Assembly (NCBI RefSeq): GCF_039523235.1 | Contig: NZ_BAAAEX010000013.1 | DNA: 64,000 nucleotides | Strand: one strand, 5' to 3' | Origin: Castellaniella ginsengisoli | Lineage (GTDB): Bacteria > Pseudomonadota > Gammaproteobacteria > Burkholderiales > Burkholderiaceae_B | Shown: positions 63,087 through 64,000 of the stretch, piece after piece | Layout: every line of letters begins with the position of its first letter | Numbering within the stretch: position 1 is the first letter of the stretch | The notes under the pieces: generated by a model | What the model saw: only the letters and a program-made list of their open reading frames with translations | Database searches by the model: none | What the model was told of the DNA's origin: nothing | Made by a program: the position numbers and the translations under genes

Positions 63087-63794
63087 TCAGGCAAAGAGCG
63101 CCGCAAAGGCTGCATTCATCTGCCGATCCACCGGCTGGGCCAGGGCGCGCAGGGCGTGCCGGTTGCTCAGCTGGGATATCCGCGCATGGTCGTTGCGGTC
63201 AGCAGCCTTCAAGAGCGCCCGGTAGTCCGTCTGGTCGGCCAGCACGTCGGCAAGCGTGGTGCGCAGATCGGCCAGCAGCTCGAAGACTTCGTTTTCGTAG
63301 ATGGCGGCTTTGGGGTTGGCCTGCACTTCGCCAGTCTTCGCGGCATAGGCCAGGATCGAGGGGAATTCGTCCTCGACACTGGACTCGACCCGGTTGAAGA
63401 GGATGCGCACGCGCTCGGGATCCACACCCAGCTCGGCCAGGGCGGCCACGGTCTTGATGGTTTCGCGCTGCGCTTTGCCGGTGTTGATGACGGGCAGCAC
63501 AAAGCAGCTCATTTCCTCGTGGGCCCCTTCGTAGCGCATCATGTGGTTCAGGAAATCCTCGATATTGCTGGCCCCTACGTCCACGATGGCATCGTCACGG
63601 GTGAGCAGTTCTCGAAACAGCCTGCCGAAGTGTTCGCCGCGCAGCTGATCGACTGCCAGGCCCAGGTCTGCCCCGGTTTCGTTGGTGGACTCCACGGCAA
63701 AGATCTGGGCTCCGTTCATGCGGGGGGCCAGCAGGTGAGAGGCGACGACGGTCTTGCCGACCGATCCGGTGTAGTTCAGGACTGCGACTTTCAT
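63087..63794 (-). CDS. StbB-like ParA-family ATPase
   Basis: A 235-residue protein with a deviant Walker A near the N-terminus (MKVAVLNYTGSVGKTVVASHLLAPRM) and the ATPase lobes of ParA/SIMIBI proteins (DDAIVDVGASNIEDFLNHMMRYEG, FVLPVINTGKAQRETIKTVAALAELGV). StbB in R388-type plasmids works with StbA in plasmid positioning and conjugation. The ATG at 63794 follows the preceding stop by 4 bp (TGA at 63801-63799), so all three stb-like genes form an operon. Confidence 0.8.
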   Translation of the reverse strand: MKVAVLNYTGSVGKTVVASHLLAPRMNGAQIFAVESTNETGADLGLAVDQLRGEHFGRLFRELLTRDDAIVDVGASNIEDFLNHMMRYEGAHEEMSCFVLPVINTGKAQRETIKTVAALAELGVDPERVRILFNRVESSVEDEFPSILAYAAKTGEVQANPKAAIYENEVFELLADLRTTLADVLADQTDYRALLKAADRNDHARISQLSNRHALRALAQPVDRQMNAAFAALFA

Positions 63795-63798
63795 GGGT

Positions 63799-64000
63799 TC
63801 ATTCCTTGTCGTGTTGAGTTTCGGTGTCTTGCGATGCCTTGGCGCGGTTGGCCAGGCCTTCGCGGCGCAGGGCATCGAGGTCGATACGCATGTCGCGGAT
63901 CTTGCGTAGATCCCCTGGGGTCTGGATGCGGCTGGGTCGCCCCTGGATGGCGTCCAGCGGTGGCGGGGAGGGGTTGGCAGTGGGTGTCGCGTCGTGCTCG
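63799..64000 (-). CDS. C-terminal part of an StbA-like protein (cut by right edge)
   Basis: The minus-strand frame is open from the right edge to a TGA at 63801-63799 and encodes at least 66 residues, ending ...DLRKIRDMRIDLDALRREGLANRAK...QHDKE. The charged, probably helical C-terminus and the operon position ahead of an StbB-like gene point to StbA, a DNA-binding stability protein. Without the N-terminal helix-turn-helix this remains a guess. Confidence 0.55.
   Translation of the reverse strand, partial: EHDATPTANPSPPPLDAIQGRPSRIQTPGDLRKIRDMRIDLDALRREGLANRAKASQDTETQHDKE

Noticed and set aside
1..64000. CRISPR array, tRNA or rRNA genes, insertion-sequence transposases
   Set aside because: I looked for regular repeats, cloverleaf sequences and DDE/HUH transposase motifs and found none that hold up. 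The HUH motif at 56588-59488 belongs to the relaxase.

Overview
This 64 kb window has two halves. Positions 1 to about 32.3 kb are GC-rich housekeeping chromosome. Gene content, codon use and protein similarity suggest a betaproteobacterium of the order Burkholderiales, probably Alcaligenaceae (Bordetella/Achromobacter/Castellaniella-like). From about 32.3 kb to the right edge lies an integrated mobile element, probably an integrative and conjugative element (ICE) inserted at the 3' end of guaA. Its right end and most of its transfer genes lie outside the window.

Chromosomal half, left to right: the end of a sulfonate/taurine-type ABC substrate-binding protein and its permease; a second periplasmic binding-like protein; infA (minus strand); two EamA drug/metabolite transporters; recJ with an RpfE-type gene (minus strand); lolC-lolD; tatD; a VOC protein (minus strand); comEC; a complete branched-chain 2-oxoacid dehydrogenase operon (bkdA1-bkdA2-bkdB-lpdV); an alpha/beta hydrolase; a PHP-domain phosphoesterase; greB; purL; guaB; an M20 amidohydrolase; an alpha/beta hydrolase and an MFS transporter (minus strand); and guaA. 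purL, guaB and guaA place purine and GMP synthesis close together.

Element, left part (32.3-35.1 kb): a terminator behind guaA, four copies of a GATGGTATT motif in front of a P4-type tyrosine integrase, an AlpA-type regulator with a long structured leader, and a small YdaS/Cro-like regulator.

Element, defence cargo (35.1-52.9 kb): one minus-strand operon of eight tightly packed genes, read from 52865 to 35118. The order is HTH regulator, SNF2/RapA-like helicase, very large type III-like DNA methyltransferase (Mod), type III-like restriction helicase-nuclease (Res), SIR2-domain protein, HerA-like ATPase, SbcD (Mre11) and SbcC (Rad50). Every gap is 17 bp or less, and four junctions are 4-bp overlaps. 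I do not recognise this as a named system. It joins modification/restriction, a putative NAD-depleting SIR2-HerA module and a DNA-end-processing nuclease, and is the most interesting feature here. The methyltransferase carries an AT-rich insert just where target recognition should lie.

Element, transfer part (53.0-64.0 kb): radC, a DUF3560 gene and ssb on the plus strand, with two related copies of a structured leader before radC and the DUF3560 gene. Then, mostly on the minus strand, come a MobF (TrwC-like) relaxase, two small unknown genes, a TrwB/TraD-like coupling protein, and an stb-like stability cassette running off the right edge. An inverted-repeat-rich stretch before the relaxase gene is a candidate oriT. 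No tRNA, rRNA, CRISPR array or transposase was seen.
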